From: Halicephalobus mephisto
Taxonomy: Eukaryota > Nematoda > Chromadorea > Rhabditida > Panagrolaimidae
Assembly (NCBI GenBank): GCA_009193035.1
Contig: SWDT01000019.1
Location: forward strand, 372,001-436,000
Reading direction: 5' to 3'
Length of the DNA: 64,000 nt
This document shows, piece after piece, positions 53,601 to 64,000 of the stretch (position 1 is its first letter; each line of letters opens with the position of its first letter). The notes below the pieces were generated by a model. That model was not told where the DNA came from. It did no database searches and saw nothing but the letters and a program-made list of their open reading frames with translations. The position numbers were made by a program, and so were the translations under genes.

Positions 53601-56600
53601 AAAAAATTTAAAAAATATAAAAAATTTAAAAAATTTAAAAATATAGAAAAAATTAAAAAAAACAAAAATTTAAAAATATAGAAAAAATTAAATTTCAAAA
53701 AAATATAAGAATATAAAAAATTTTAAAAAAATATAAAAATATTAAAATTTTAAAATTTTAAATTTTCAGAAATTTAATAATTTAGAAGAAATTCTAAAAA
53801 ATAAAATGAATTTTTATCGATTGAGGTTTAGTAAAATTTTATTTTTTTTTAATAAAAATGGAAAATCTGGCAAGTTGGCGCCGGAATCGTTTGACCGCGC
53901 AATCGGCTTTTTTGACGGGAAAGACTGGCAGGTCATTACCGGTCAAGCTGCAAAGGACCAGTCTTTCCGTTCTGGTGAAAGTCAACCAGACAAAAGTACA
54001 TTTACTCGGTTCGGAGGTTTCAAACAAGCTATAGGATATTTTATAGCTCTCAAAATAGGTATTCACAATTCATTGACTATTTTTCGTTCGAAAATGTTCA
54101 AAAATAAAAAATCGAAAAAAATTGATATATAAAAATTAAAATTTTTCAAACAAATTTTATATTTTGAATTATTAAATGCTCATTTTTATAATATATATTA
54201 ATTTTTTTGTTCGAAAATGTTCAAAAATAAAAAAATCGAAAAAAATTGATATATGAAAATTTTAATTTTTCAAACAAATTTTATATTTTAAGTTATTAAA
54301 TGCTTATTTTTATTATATATATTAATTTTTTCGTTCGAAAATGTTCAAAAATAAAAAAATCGAAAAAAATTGATATATGAAAATTAAAATTCTTCAAACA
54401 AATTTTATATTTTAAGTTATTGAATGCTTATTTTTATAATATATATTAATTTTTTCGTTCGAAAATGTTCAAAAATAAAAAAATTGATATATGAAAATTA
54501 AAATTTTTTTGGAATAATTTTTATAAAACACTTAACAGTTCATTTTCTGGCTTCTTTAATGCTCATTTTTATAATATATATTATTTTTAAGATCTTCAAA
54601 AGTAAAAAAATCAAAAAAATCGAAAAAATAAAAAAATTGATATATGAAAATTAAAATTTTTTAAAAATAATTTTTATAAACTCTTTTGTAGTTCATTTTT
54701 TAGGTTATATGATATCTATTCAAAATCCGTTTTTTTCGAAAATCTTTTAAAAGGAAAAATAAAACAAAAGTGAAAAAATTACAAATCGCTGGTCGAATTT
54801 TAAAGTGACTTTTGAAACAAAATATAGCTCATTTTTAGGTTATCGGATATCTCAGAATCTCAAGCTCATCTTTCTTGAAAAACCCTCTGGTGCAAAAAAC
54901 TCGAAAAAAAAATAAAATTTCATATATCGAAATTCAAAAAAAACAATTCGTTTTTTTCGAAATTTTTAAAATAATTTTTTTCTATTTAAAATTAATCAAA
55001 TTTAAGAATTTTTTTTCATCTTTATATCTACTTTTTCTACTGATTTCATATATAAAATTAGTTTTTTAAACAAATGTTCGAAAAAATGAAAAAATTTAAG
55101 TTGATTATTTCTTAAATGAATTTTCGAATCATCGATTTTCAAAATAATTTTTTTCTATTTAAAATTAATCAAATTTAAGAATTTTTTTTCACATTTATAT
55201 CTACTTTTTTACTGATTTTATATATAAAATTAGTTTTTTAAACAAATGTTCGAAAAAATGAAAAAAATTAAGTTGATTATCTGTTAAGTGAATTTTCGAA
55301 TCATCGATTTTTAAAATAATTTTTTTTCCAAATTTAATCAATTTTTATAATTTTTTTACAATTAAATTTTCTCTTTTCATTGATTACAAATATCGAATTG
55401 GTTTTTCAAAAAAATCCATAAAAATGGAATTCCAAATTTATGGATTTCACGGATTATCTCGATCCAGAAAAAATCCAACAAAATTGAAACATATATTTTA
55501 AAACTACGATTGAATTTCACTAAAAATAATATAAGTGAAAAACCAAAAAACCAAATTTTAAAAGAACAAAGATGTTCCACAAAAAAAACCGCAGGGGTTC
55601 CAAAATCCAAAGAAAAAAAATTTTTTCACAATTTTCAGAAAAAATCCATTTTTACAATTTAAAAAAAAATTAATTTTTATAATTTTCAAAAAAAAATTTA
55701 TTTTATCATTTTCCAGAAAAAAATTTATTTTTAAAATTTTTCGAAAAAATTAATTTTCACAATTTTCAAAAAAAATTAATTTTTACAATTTTTAAAAAAT
55801 TAATTTTTATAATTTTTCGAAAAAAATTAATTTTCACAATTTTCAAAAAAAATTTATTTTTATAATTTTAAAGAAATTTATTTTTACAATTCCTAAAAAA
55901 ATTTATTTTTATAATTTTTTGGAAAAATTCAAATTCGAAAATTGAGAATATTTAAGTGGACGAAAATCATAATACTGTTTTATTTGCTCTGTTCTGCAGC
56001 ACTGATTCGGAAAAGCAAATTTGAATTTTCACATGAACGTCGAAATTAAGGCCCAAATAAATATTGACTGATTTTTAATCGAATCATAATTTTATAAAAT
56101 GAAAAATAAAAATTTAAAAACGGATTTTTTAGAAAAATTAAAATTTTTTGAAAAATTTCAAAATTTATATTTTTTTAAAATTTCGACGGAATTTTAGAAG
56201 ATTCTGTAAAATTTTAAGTTTCGAAACTATTCTAAGTTTTTAAAATTTTTTTAAATTAAACATTTTATTTTTTATGGAATTTTAGAAAATTTCAGAAGTT
56301 TTGATAAGATTCTGAAGGCTTCTAGAAATAATTCTAAAAATTTTGATAAGATTCTGAAGACTTCTAAGAAAATTCCAGAAGTTTTGCTAGAATTCTGAAG
56401 GCTTCCAGAAAATTCCAAAAATCTGTAAGGATTCTGAAGGCTTCTAGAAAATTTTGATAGGATTCTAAAGATTTCCAGAAAATTCTTCTAAGATTCTGAA
56501 AATTTTAAAAAAAATTCCAGAAGTTTTGCTAGAATTCTGAAGACTGCTAGAAAACTTTAAAAATTCCTCTAAGATTCTGAAGGCTTCTAGAAGATTCTAA

Positions 56601-59600
56601 AAGTTCTGATAAGATTAAGACAGAAAATTCCAGAAGTTCCTAAGGATTCCGAAGACTTTTGGAAAATTCCAGAAGTCTCCCTAGGATTCTAGAATCTTGT
56701 GTGAAATTCTAATAAAATGAAACCAGACAAAAATTGAGGACTTGTTCCGCTTCCTATTTCCAGTGCTTCGGTTTTTTCAAGATCCAAAACCAGTCATCAT
56801 CGAGGATCAGATTTCTCTTATTTTTTTGCTTAAAAACAAAACTTACTTTTCCATCCATTTGGCGTATTCTTGGGCTGATTTGCAGGCATAATAGGTGTTG
56901 GCAACTTTGAAGCAGTTCGGGACGTCCAAGACAGATGGATGGACCGGATGGAGGCGGGTGTCTGCAGAAGCTGAAAGCAACATTAATCAATTGCGGAAAG
57001 ACGAGATTAATTGTTTTCAAAGAAACTCCATTAGATAGTATCTAAGATTCAGTCACTATCCAAATTTCTATCAAAACTAATTTTGGATAGTGATTGAAAA
57101 GTCGAATTTAGGATAAAAATAAACACTATCCAAATTTCAATAAAAACTAATTTCGAATAGCGACTGAAAAGTCGAATTTAGGTTAAAAATAAACACTATC
57201 CGAATTTCTATCAAAACTAATTTTGGATAGTGACTGAAAAGTCGAATTTAGGGTAAAAATAAACACTATCCAAATTTCAATAAAAACTAATTTTGGATAA
57301 TGATTAAATTCTAAGTGAATATTATTGATTTTTCATTCATGTTATTTTTTAGGTGACCATTTTGACAGCTCTAACAAATCTCAAGGATAGTGATTAAAAA
57401 ACGCCGATTTTGAATGACAAGTGAACACTATTCAGAATTCTCATTAGAGCTGTTTTCTGGATAGTGACTAAAAAATTTGAGTTACAAGTGGACACTATTC
57501 ATCTTGTTGGAGCCGTTTTTAGTAATTTTAAGAGCGCTAACAGCAATCAGAGATAGTGACTAAAAAACTCCGAATTCAGTTGCAAGTGGACACTATTCAT
57601 CTTTGGAGCGGTTTTTAAGATAGTGATTAGAAAAGTCGAATTTTCAGTTACAAATAAACACTATCCAAGTTTTTTATTGGAGCTGATTTTTAGATAGTGA
57701 CTGAAAATATCAAATATGAGTCCCGCATGAACACTATCCAAGTTTTTAAGTGGAGCTGATTTTTGGATAGTGACTTTGACAGCTCCAATGAATACGAAGG
57801 ATAGTGACTGAAGATTTCCATTTCTTAGACTAAAAGTGGACACTATCTATTTTTAAGTGGAGCTGATTTTTGGATAGTGATTTTGACAGCTCTAATGAAT
57901 ACGAAGGATAGTGACTAGAAAAATCAATCAGACTAGAAATGGACACTATCCGAATCGCCATTGAAGTTGATTTTTAAATAACATTTTTGACAGTTCCAAT
58001 GATATTCAAAAATAGTGATTAAAAAAAATTAAACTCAATCATCATCCATTTTTTAAAATTTTGAATTTAACAACGATGAACTTACTTAAATCATGCATAT
58101 GTGTCGTTGCGGAGTAACTACTCAACAAAGATTCATGAGATCTACTTGATCTAAGTGGATTTTTCTCAACCATAGGACCAGCGGGATTAGGAGTAACTGC
58201 AAATCTTTGATTTCTAGGATCATAATAAACACTTGTGGCTTTAGTCACTCCTCCAGAAAATAAATTTTCCGTTGATCGTTCCAAATCAGGCCTAAAAACA
58301 AATTTTATAAATTACCGTATTAAAAATTTTTTTAAATAAAGTAATTTTTTTTCGTTTGTCATTTGTTCCATTTCATCGAAATTGATAAAATTTTGATTTT
58401 TCGTTCTAAGACATGAAGTTTTTGTTCCAAAAATTCAAGTATAAAATTTTATAAAAGATCATGATCAAAGTCAAATCTGCAGTTTGCTCGCAACATAGTA
58501 GCAGATTGATGAAGATTTTCATAATTAAATTTGTAAAAATTCAAAAATACAATTTGCAGGTTGCGTGCAACATTGAAGAAGCTAAATCGATATAAAATTC
58601 GCACTTTTCTGGCAACATTGCACTGAATCTGTTGATGTTTTCATAGTTAAATTTGTAAAAATTTCGAAATTAAAACTCGCAGTTTGCGTGCAACAATCAA
58701 ATAAGCCGAACTGCCCCAATGTTGCGAGCAACCTGCAGATTTTAATTTCGAAATTTTTGTAAATATAATTATAAAAATCTCCATCAATCTACCCCAATGT
58801 TGCGAGCAATCTGCAAATTTTAATTTCGATGTCAACTTAGCTGCCCCAATGTTGCGAGCAACCTGCAGATTTTAATTTCGAAATTTTTGTAAATATAATC
58901 ATAAAAATCCCTATCAATCTGCCCCAATGTTGCGAGCAATCTGCAAATTTTAATTTTTGCAGATCCCAACATTGGAGACCTCTTACCTGAATCCCACAAT
59001 ACACAAAAGACGCATTTTAAAATTTTAAATTTTTTAAAATTCAAAAATTTTTAGATTTTTGTTCATCTGGCCAGAGAAATTGTGGCAGATGAGGAACAAG
59101 ACCAGACCGCGAGCAGATGCTCGAGAAAGAAATGACTTAACTGATCGAGAAAACGTGTCTTTTGCACTTGAAAAAACTGACCTACGGACCAAAAAGACTT
59201 GTAGCAAAACAAGACCAGATTAGCAAAAGGACAAATAAAAAATATTTAAAAAATCAGGATTTAATATAACTAAAAAAATAAAAAAATAAAAAAATAAAAA
59301 ATTTTCAATTTTTTGAATTTAAAAAAATTACTTTTTTTTAAAAAATTAAATAATTTTATAAAAATTTTAAATTATTTTTTTACGTAGAAATTAAATATTT
59401 TTAAATTCTAATTTTTTAAACTTTTTTGGGAATAAAAATTATTTTTAAATCTTAATTTTTTTCAATTTTTTTGAAAATAAAAATTAAATATTTTTAAATT
59501 CTAATTTTTTCAACTTTTTCAAAAATAAAAATTAAATATTTTTAAATTCTAATTTTTTTCAACTTTTTTGAAAATAAAAATTAAATATTTTTAAATTCTA

Positions 59601-62600
59601 ATTTTTTTCATTTTTTTTGAATAAAAACTAACATCCATGATCCTATTTTCTTCTTGATTCTGTAAACCTTCCTGCCTCTTACAAGCCTAGGTTTGTACCT
59701 CGGTTTTTCGTCTTCAAGTCCCTCAGAAGACCCCTCGAGGCATCTGTCGACGATACAGTTACCGTTGAGGTCGATCGGGGACATTATTTAATTAATTCCT
59801 AAAATCACGAAAAAAAAATAATTTAAAAAAAAACCGAACTCAATTACGGAATCTGGATGAAAAAAAAACATAAATTAAATCAACGATGATTCCACGAAAA
59901 AAAACCATATAATTAAAAAAACCAGAATTTTTTCAAATTTTTGAAATTGGTTGAAAATTTTGAAAAAAAATTTTTTTTTAGAAAATTCTGAAATCGTCTA
60001 AAATGTGATAAATAACTATAGAATCTACAGTAGTCTTAGAAATTTCTGAATTCTTCAAAAATTTTAATTTTTCGAAAATCTTCCAGTAGAAAATTCTGAA
60101 TTTTTATAAAAATGTTTTAAAAATTCTCAAGTCTCTAGAGTCCAATAAACATTTTTCAAATTTTTTAAAATCCAAAAAAAACTTCTGAATTCTTTCGATG
60201 GATTTTAGAAAATCTTAGAAATTTCTGGAAGTTTTCTGAATTCTTCCATCGGGAGTTTGAAAAATTCTAAAAATTGTTTAAAAAAGAACTTCTAGAAATT
60301 TCTAAAATTTTAGAAAATTTCTGAGTTCTTTTATTAACTCCTGGAAGATTCTAGAAAAACTTCTAGAAGTTTCTAAAATTCCTAGAAAATTTCTGAGTTC
60401 TTTTATTAACTCTTGGGAGATTCTAGAAAATCTTGTAGAAGTTTCTAAAATTCCTAGAAAATTTCTGAGTTCTTTTATTAACTCCTGGAAGATTCTAGAA
60501 AATCTTGGAAATTCTAGGACTCGTGAATTCTTCCATCGGGATTCTAAAAATTCCAATAATTGCTAAAAAAACTTCAAAAATTTCTAAAATTTCAGAAGTC
60601 GTCTGAATTCTTTCAACTCCTGGAAGATTCTAAAAAAATTTTAAACAACTTCAGAATCCTTCCATTAAATCCTATAAAATTCTAAAATTTTTCAAAAAAT
60701 ATTTAAAAAAACGATTCAAAAGAAATTTTACAAAATTGATAATCATTATTTGTTTAAATTTTTCGAAAAAAAAAACGTAAAATTTGTCCAATTCGATGAC
60801 CAACTATCCAAATAAAAACGGACATTTGATAAAAAACAATTTTTATTTTTTCATGATTTAAAAAATTTCAAAATTGAATAAAAAAAATAATAAATTTTCG
60901 CGCCAAAAAACCATCAATAAAGGTATTGGAAAATTGTCCGGTCTGAGGGCGATAAGGATCTACATCTCGACACATGACTCTAAGGCACATCGTCGATGTT
61001 TACAGTTGTTGTTTTTGGAAACGGTAAGCGAAAAATAATTTCGTCAAGTTTAAGCCCAAAAAACAATCAACTTCATTTTCACAAATAAAAAAAAATTTTT
61101 CCGTTCGAGAGTCGCTTAATAAGTTTAATTTTTTAGTTTTTTTTCTAAATTCCGTTCATTTTGAGTTTTTCATATATCAAATCATATGTAAAATTACAGA
61201 ATACTTCCTAAGGAATCTAAAAACAAAAAATTACGGAAAATGATAAAACTTTGACTAAAATATTCATATTTGAGATTTACCCTAACTTATCCTAAAATTT
61301 CGATCATTTTAAGTTTTTCATATATCAAATCATGTATAAAATCATAAAATACTTCCTAAGGAATCTAAAAACAAAAAATTACGGAAAATGATATAAGTTT
61401 GATTAAAATATTCATTTTTGAGACTTATCTTAACTTATCCTAAAATTCCGTTCATTTCAAGTTTTTCATATATGAAAACTTATTTAAAATCGTAGAAAAA
61501 CATCTAAGGAATCCAAAGGCATCAAAAATAATGCAAAATAACACAATTTTTATCGAAATTTGGTGTTTAAATTTTATTTTTATTCAAGTAAAAATCAAAT
61601 TAAATTTCGTTTTTTCATATATAAAAACTTGTATGAAATTGTAAAGAAATCTTTAAGGATTCTAAAGATTTAAAAATTTGTGAAAAATAATTTAATTTTT
61701 ATCGAAATTTGGTGTTTAATAAAATAAAAAAGTAAAAATTATTATCCGACTCTCAAACGGAAAATTATCCGGTTATAATCACTCTTAAAAACAATCCGAA
61801 CTTTTCTCCAAATGACAGGGTCATTGAACCGGTTCAAGTTTCAAGAAACAACCGGAGGCATTCAATTTTTTCTGTAAATCAAAAAAATCAAGATCAACTT
61901 GACAAAATTCCAACTTATCTTTTTTGACAATTTTCGTAACAAAAATTTAATTTAGAATAAATTTATAAAATTCAAAAAAAAATAAATCTATAAACATTTT
62001 AAAAAAGTTATAAAAATAAATTCAAAAAAAATAAAAAAAATAAATTTATATAATAAAAAATTAAATTTAAAATAAATTTACTTAATTATAAAAAATAAAA
62101 TAAATTTATAAAAATTAAAATAAAATAAATTTATAAAAATTAAAGGAAAATAAATTTATAAAAATTTTAAAAAAATTAAATTTATAAAAATTTAAAAAAA
62201 TAAATTTATATAATTTTAAAAAATGGAAAAATAGCCAGAGGCAATTTAGACGTAAAGTATCAAAAAAATATCCGGAATTGCTGTTCCACAAAATTTGTTT
62301 ATTTTTCATTCATGTACAAAGTAATTTTTGGTTTTTAAAGGGTGTCCGGAATGAGGTCCTTCACACGCCCTCGGACTCAGTAAATACTTTACAAATAAAA
62401 ACAGAAAAATTTAAAGAATTTTTTTAAACAAAAACTTGAAAAAATTAAAAATTGATTTAAAAAATTTAAACAAAAAACTTTAAAAATGTTAAAAATTTTA
62501 AACTTTCAAAAATCAGAAAAAAAATAAAAATTATTTAAATGTTTGGAAAATATTTAAAAATTTTTAAAATAATTTAATAAAAAAATCAAACTATTTTTTT

Positions 62601-63111
62601 CTGAATTTTAAAAATTATTTAATAAAAAAAATCAAAGTATTTTTTTCTTATTTTAAAAATTATTTAATTAAAAAAAATCAAATTATTTTTTTGGAAAATA
62701 TTTAAAAATTTTAAAAATTATTTAATTAAAAAAATCAAATTTTTTTTGAATTTTAAAAATTATTTAATAAAAGAAATCAAACTATTTTTTTTAAATTTTT
62801 TTCGAAACTCTGTTGGTGGCCATTTTTCCGGGAAAAAATCCAGGTCAAAAAGCAGCTGCTTTTTTGAAACGGATTTTTGGCGAAAAAAAGGAAAAACAAA
62901 AACGAAAAGTTTTGTCTGATGTCCCAAATGTCCAATTATTCACAAATATCAAAAAAATTTTGAAAACCTGACAAACGAAAAAATTTTTTCAATTTTACAG
63001 TAATGCAAAAAAAACTTACGTAAATGAATCCCGTTTTCCTCCTCGATCAAGTTTGGAGACGGATTTCGTCCGTTTCAAAGGATTCGAACGGAAAGGACGG
63101 GAAAAGAAATT
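44608..63111 (-). CDS. gap-2: SynGAP/DAB2IP-type Ras GTPase-activating protein (gap-2-like)
   Basis: Minus-strand exons 63111-63020 (upstream end outside the window), 58291-58086, 56970-56847, 50329-50129, 49772-49632, 47047-46734 and 46577-44608, every junction in phase. An alternative first exon (59784-59633) splices to the same exon and gives 1035 residues. Order of parts: [12 protein letters not shown] leader, [14 protein letters not shown] domain ([32 protein letters not shown]), C2 domain ([52 protein letters not shown]) and RasGAP domain. The arginine finger is in [18 protein letters not shown] and the second motif is [16 protein letters not shown] 350-residue low-complexity Ser/Asn tail ends in a coiled coil ([20 protein letters not shown]). 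It stimulates GTP hydrolysis on Ras-type GTPases at membranes. No key residue is missing. Introns are unusually long and repeat-filled. Confidence 0.93.
47490..47790 (-). CDS. Possible alternative start exon inside RasGAP intron
   Basis: ATTTTCACAG is followed two bases later by ATGATG and a 100-codon frame ([21 protein letters not shown], early part most protein-like). The acceptor-ATG spacing suits trans-splicing. The phase does not fit splicing from the upstream RasGAP exon and no good donor is visible, so this may be chance. Confidence 0.2.
50820..51110. repeat. 70-bp minisatellite in RasGAP intron
   Basis: Four units of 66-73 bp containing AACGAAAAAATTTTAATAAT, TTTTTGAAC and GGTCTCGAGTGGAATTTTAT. 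Intronic. Confidence 0.85.
51531..51850. repeat. 80-bp satellite with hairpin in each unit
   Basis: Four units spaced exactly 80 bp apart (51531, 51611, 51691, 51771): GGAACTCTCACCGCGAAAGT ... CCTGATAATAGTGTCAGATC ... GCCAGTGCGTGTAAAAACTGGC. GCCAG and CTGGC form a small stem in every unit. Degenerate earlier units reach back to about 51250. Unit identity is very high, pointing to recent amplification. Confidence 0.92.
53840..54060. repeat. GC-richer hairpin island in RasGAP intron
   Basis: A 200-bp island of near-50% GC in very AT-rich intron. It has a perfect 11-bp inverted repeat, GGAAAGACTGG at about 53919 and CCAGTCTTTCC at about 53959. The island reads open on both strands but matches no RasGAP domain and lacks consistent splice sites. 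A similar island at about 52680-52820 has TTTTGGCC/GGCCAAAA arms. Confidence 0.55.
54070..54510. repeat. About 120-bp tandem repeat
   Basis: Four copies containing TTCGAAAATGTTCAAAAATA, AAATTGATATATGAAAATTA and TTATAATATATATTAATTTT. A two-copy 175-bp duplication follows at 54950-55330, and a short AATTTTCAAAAAAAATTAAT minisatellite at 55620-55930. Confidence 0.8.
56270..56700. repeat. Degenerate array of TTCTAGAA-type words
   Basis: Repeated AGATTCTGAAGGCTTCTAGA and AAAATTCCAGAAGTTTTG variants. Many words match the inverted nTTCnnGAAn pentamers of heat-shock elements. The same type of sequence recurs at 60000-60660. Confidence 0.7.
57040..58020. repeat. Hairpin-forming tandem array (CACTATCC/GGATAGTG)
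   Basis: More than a dozen units of about 60-70 bp, each with ACACTATCCAAATTT and, about 20 bp on, AATTTTGGATAGTGA, so that every unit can fold into a 10-bp or longer stem. Early units are near identical and later ones drift. It fills almost the whole intron between the PH exons 56970 and 58086. Confidence 0.92.
58470..58980. repeat. Large inverted repeat built of tandem units
   Basis: Units with CCCCAATGTTGCGAGCAACC then TGCAGATTTTAATTTCGAAA occur on the plus strand from 58712 to 58980. Their reverse complements (GCAGTTTGCGTGCAACA, TTTCGAAATTAAAACT) fill 58470-58700. The two arms meet at about 58705 and could form a stem of roughly 200 bp. Confidence 0.85.
59633..59784 (-). CDS. gap-2: Alternative first exon of the RasGAP gene
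   Basis: ATG at 59784, then [20 protein letters not shown] ... [20 protein letters not shown] ending SW plus two bases (AT) before a GTTAGT donor. The two leftover bases match the phase needed by the exon at 58291, as do those of the other upstream exon ending at 63020. It therefore behaves as a second promoter's first exon. The encoded leader is basic, possibly for membrane binding. Confidence 0.75.
60000..60660. repeat. 71-bp minisatellite and TTCTAGAA-rich block
   Basis: Three near-identical 71-72-bp units at 60300-60520 (GAGTTCTTTTATTAACTCCT, GGAAGATTCTAGAAAA, CTAGAAGTTTCTAAAATT), flanked by degenerate ones. GAGTT...AACTC inside each unit pairs. The repeated peptide in the opposite frame is an artefact of the array. 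Confidence 0.88.
60901..61030 (-). promoter_or_regulatory. Possible upstream promoter or first exon of RasGAP gene
   Basis: A non-repetitive, GC-richer island in the intron. On the minus strand the ATG at about 60985 opens 40 codons ([20 protein letters not shown]), with an in-frame stop upstream. It may be another alternative first exon, but the donor (GATG|GTTTTT) is weak and the phase unproven. Confidence 0.25.
61140..61740. repeat. About 150-bp tandem repeat
   Basis: Four copies at roughly 147-150-bp spacing with TTCATTTTGAGTTTTTCATA, TCCTAAGGAATCTAAAA and ATTACGGAAAATGATA. Intronic. Confidence 0.85.
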
Positions 63112-63189
63112 CTGAAAAAAGTCATTTAAAAAAATAAAAAAGGGATTTAGAAAAATTTCAAAAAATAAAAAAGAATTTTTAAAAAATTT

Positions 63190-64000
63190 AAAAATTAATT
63201 TTCCCGCACTTTTGGCGTTCTGTTCTAGTTGTATTTATGATAAAGAACGCAACGCCAAAAAAGCGCAGAAATTTTATTTTAAAAAATAAAAAAGAATTTA
63301 AAGAAAAATTTTTTAAAAAATTAAAAAATTAATTTTCCCGCACTTTTGGCGTTCTGTTCTAGTTGTATTTGCAATAAAGAACACAACGCCAAAAAAGGGC
63401 AGAAATTTTATTTTCAACTTTGATCTAAAAAATTAATTTTCCCGCACTTTTGGCTTTTTATTTCTGTTGTATTTACGATAAAGAACACAACGCCAAATTG
63501 TGGTAAAATTTCAATTTTGAATTTTCTTAAAAGGAAATTAGAAAAACATGTTTTAGCACATAAAGCATTAAAAAACTAGTTTTTCCGCATATGACGTTCT
63601 GTTCTAATCCTTTTTGCAAATGAAGACAACACAAAATTATGGGAAATTTACATTTTTAATTTTTTAAAAAGGAAACTCTAAAAAAACATGTTTTAACAAA
63701 AATAATTAGAAAACTAGTTTTGGCGTTCTGTTCTAACACTTTTGAACAAGAACAGAACGCCAAAAATGCAGGAAAATCACAAATTTGAATTTTCCACAAA
63801 CTACTTTATTTAAAAACACGTTTTTATTAAAGATATTCAAAAATATAATTTTCCGCATTTTTGGCGTTGTGTTCTGATCTACTTTTTGAACAAGAACAGA
63901 ACGCCAAAAACGCGGGAAAATCACAAATTTGAATTTCCCACAAACTACTTTATTTAAAAACACGTTTTTATTAAAGATATTCAAAAATATAATTTCCCGC
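63190..64000. repeat. Array of long palindromes (TTTTGGCGTTCTGTTCT)
   Basis: At least six units of about 110-140 bp, running off the window. Each contains a palindrome with arms such as TTTTGGCGTTCTGTTCT and AGAACAGAACGCCAAAA around a 14-16-nt loop. The unit at about 63719 pairs perfectly over 17 bp. Outer bases (CCCGCA...GCGGG) extend some stems. It sits in the RasGAP intron upstream of the exon at 63111. Confidence 0.9.

Noticed and set aside
53378..53698. Phe/Leu-rich 106-codon ORF
   Set aside because: A/T low-complexity sequence (runs of AAATTTAAAAA) in an intron.
57040..58020. CRISPR-like array
   Set aside because: Units are contiguous satellite copies with hairpins and drifting spacers. 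The context is a eukaryotic intron and no cas genes exist.
60302..60556. Leu/Arg-rich repeat protein with [12 protein letters not shown] units
   Set aside because: Translation of a 71-72-bp intronic minisatellite with no start context.
63733..63984. Repeated peptide ORF at the window end
   Set aside because: Translation of the palindromic satellite.

Overview
The window looks like a piece of a nematode nuclear genome, probably from a rhabditid. It is AT-rich, and its short introns begin GTAAG and end TTTTCAG. Several start codons sit 0-3 nt after a TTTTCAG-like acceptor, as expected for spliced-leader trans-splicing. The gene content also fits: a transthyretin-like (TTL) protein, ShKT cysteine-rich domains, Str-superfamily chemoreceptors, VWA-domain secreted proteins and a SynGAP-type RasGAP resembling gap-2. 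The species cannot be named from sequence alone.

Layout. Bases 1-3,500 are gene-poor and full of transposable elements: a tRNA-derived SINE, a 5'-truncated LINE end, and an LTR-like element that carries a tRNA cloverleaf and has a MITE nested in it. Bases 3,500-7,350 hold a small gene of unknown family and a single-pass membrane or secreted protein. Bases 7,780-11,115 are a nested transposon stack: a LINE with a 14-bp target duplication inside a repeat that lies between two ORF fragments. Bases 11,770-12,930 encode a ShKT protein. A gene-poor stretch to 17,400 is followed by a second copy of the tRNA-carrying LTR element and a paralogue of the 3.6-kb gene with a duplicated exon. Bases 19,877-22,300 encode a three-domain VWA protein. 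Two chemoreceptors converge at 23.1-26.1 kb. Bases 27.4-32.1 kb hold a divergent HSP70-like gene and a truncated, decaying paralogue. A transthyretin-like gene (33.8-34.6 kb) and carnitine O-acetyltransferase (36.3-40.3 kb) follow. From 44.6 kb to the window end the minus strand is one RasGAP gene, with at least eight exons spread over 18.5 kb.

The introns of the RasGAP gene carry many unrelated tandem or inverted repeat families, most able to fold into hairpins. The left half is an environmental and extracellular type of gene set (chemoreceptor, VWA, ShKT, orphan genes) mixed with transposons. The right half is conserved housekeeping or signalling genes with repeat-laden introns. Exon models were built by hand from splice motifs, codon phase and homology. 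They are internally phase-consistent but have not been checked against transcripts.
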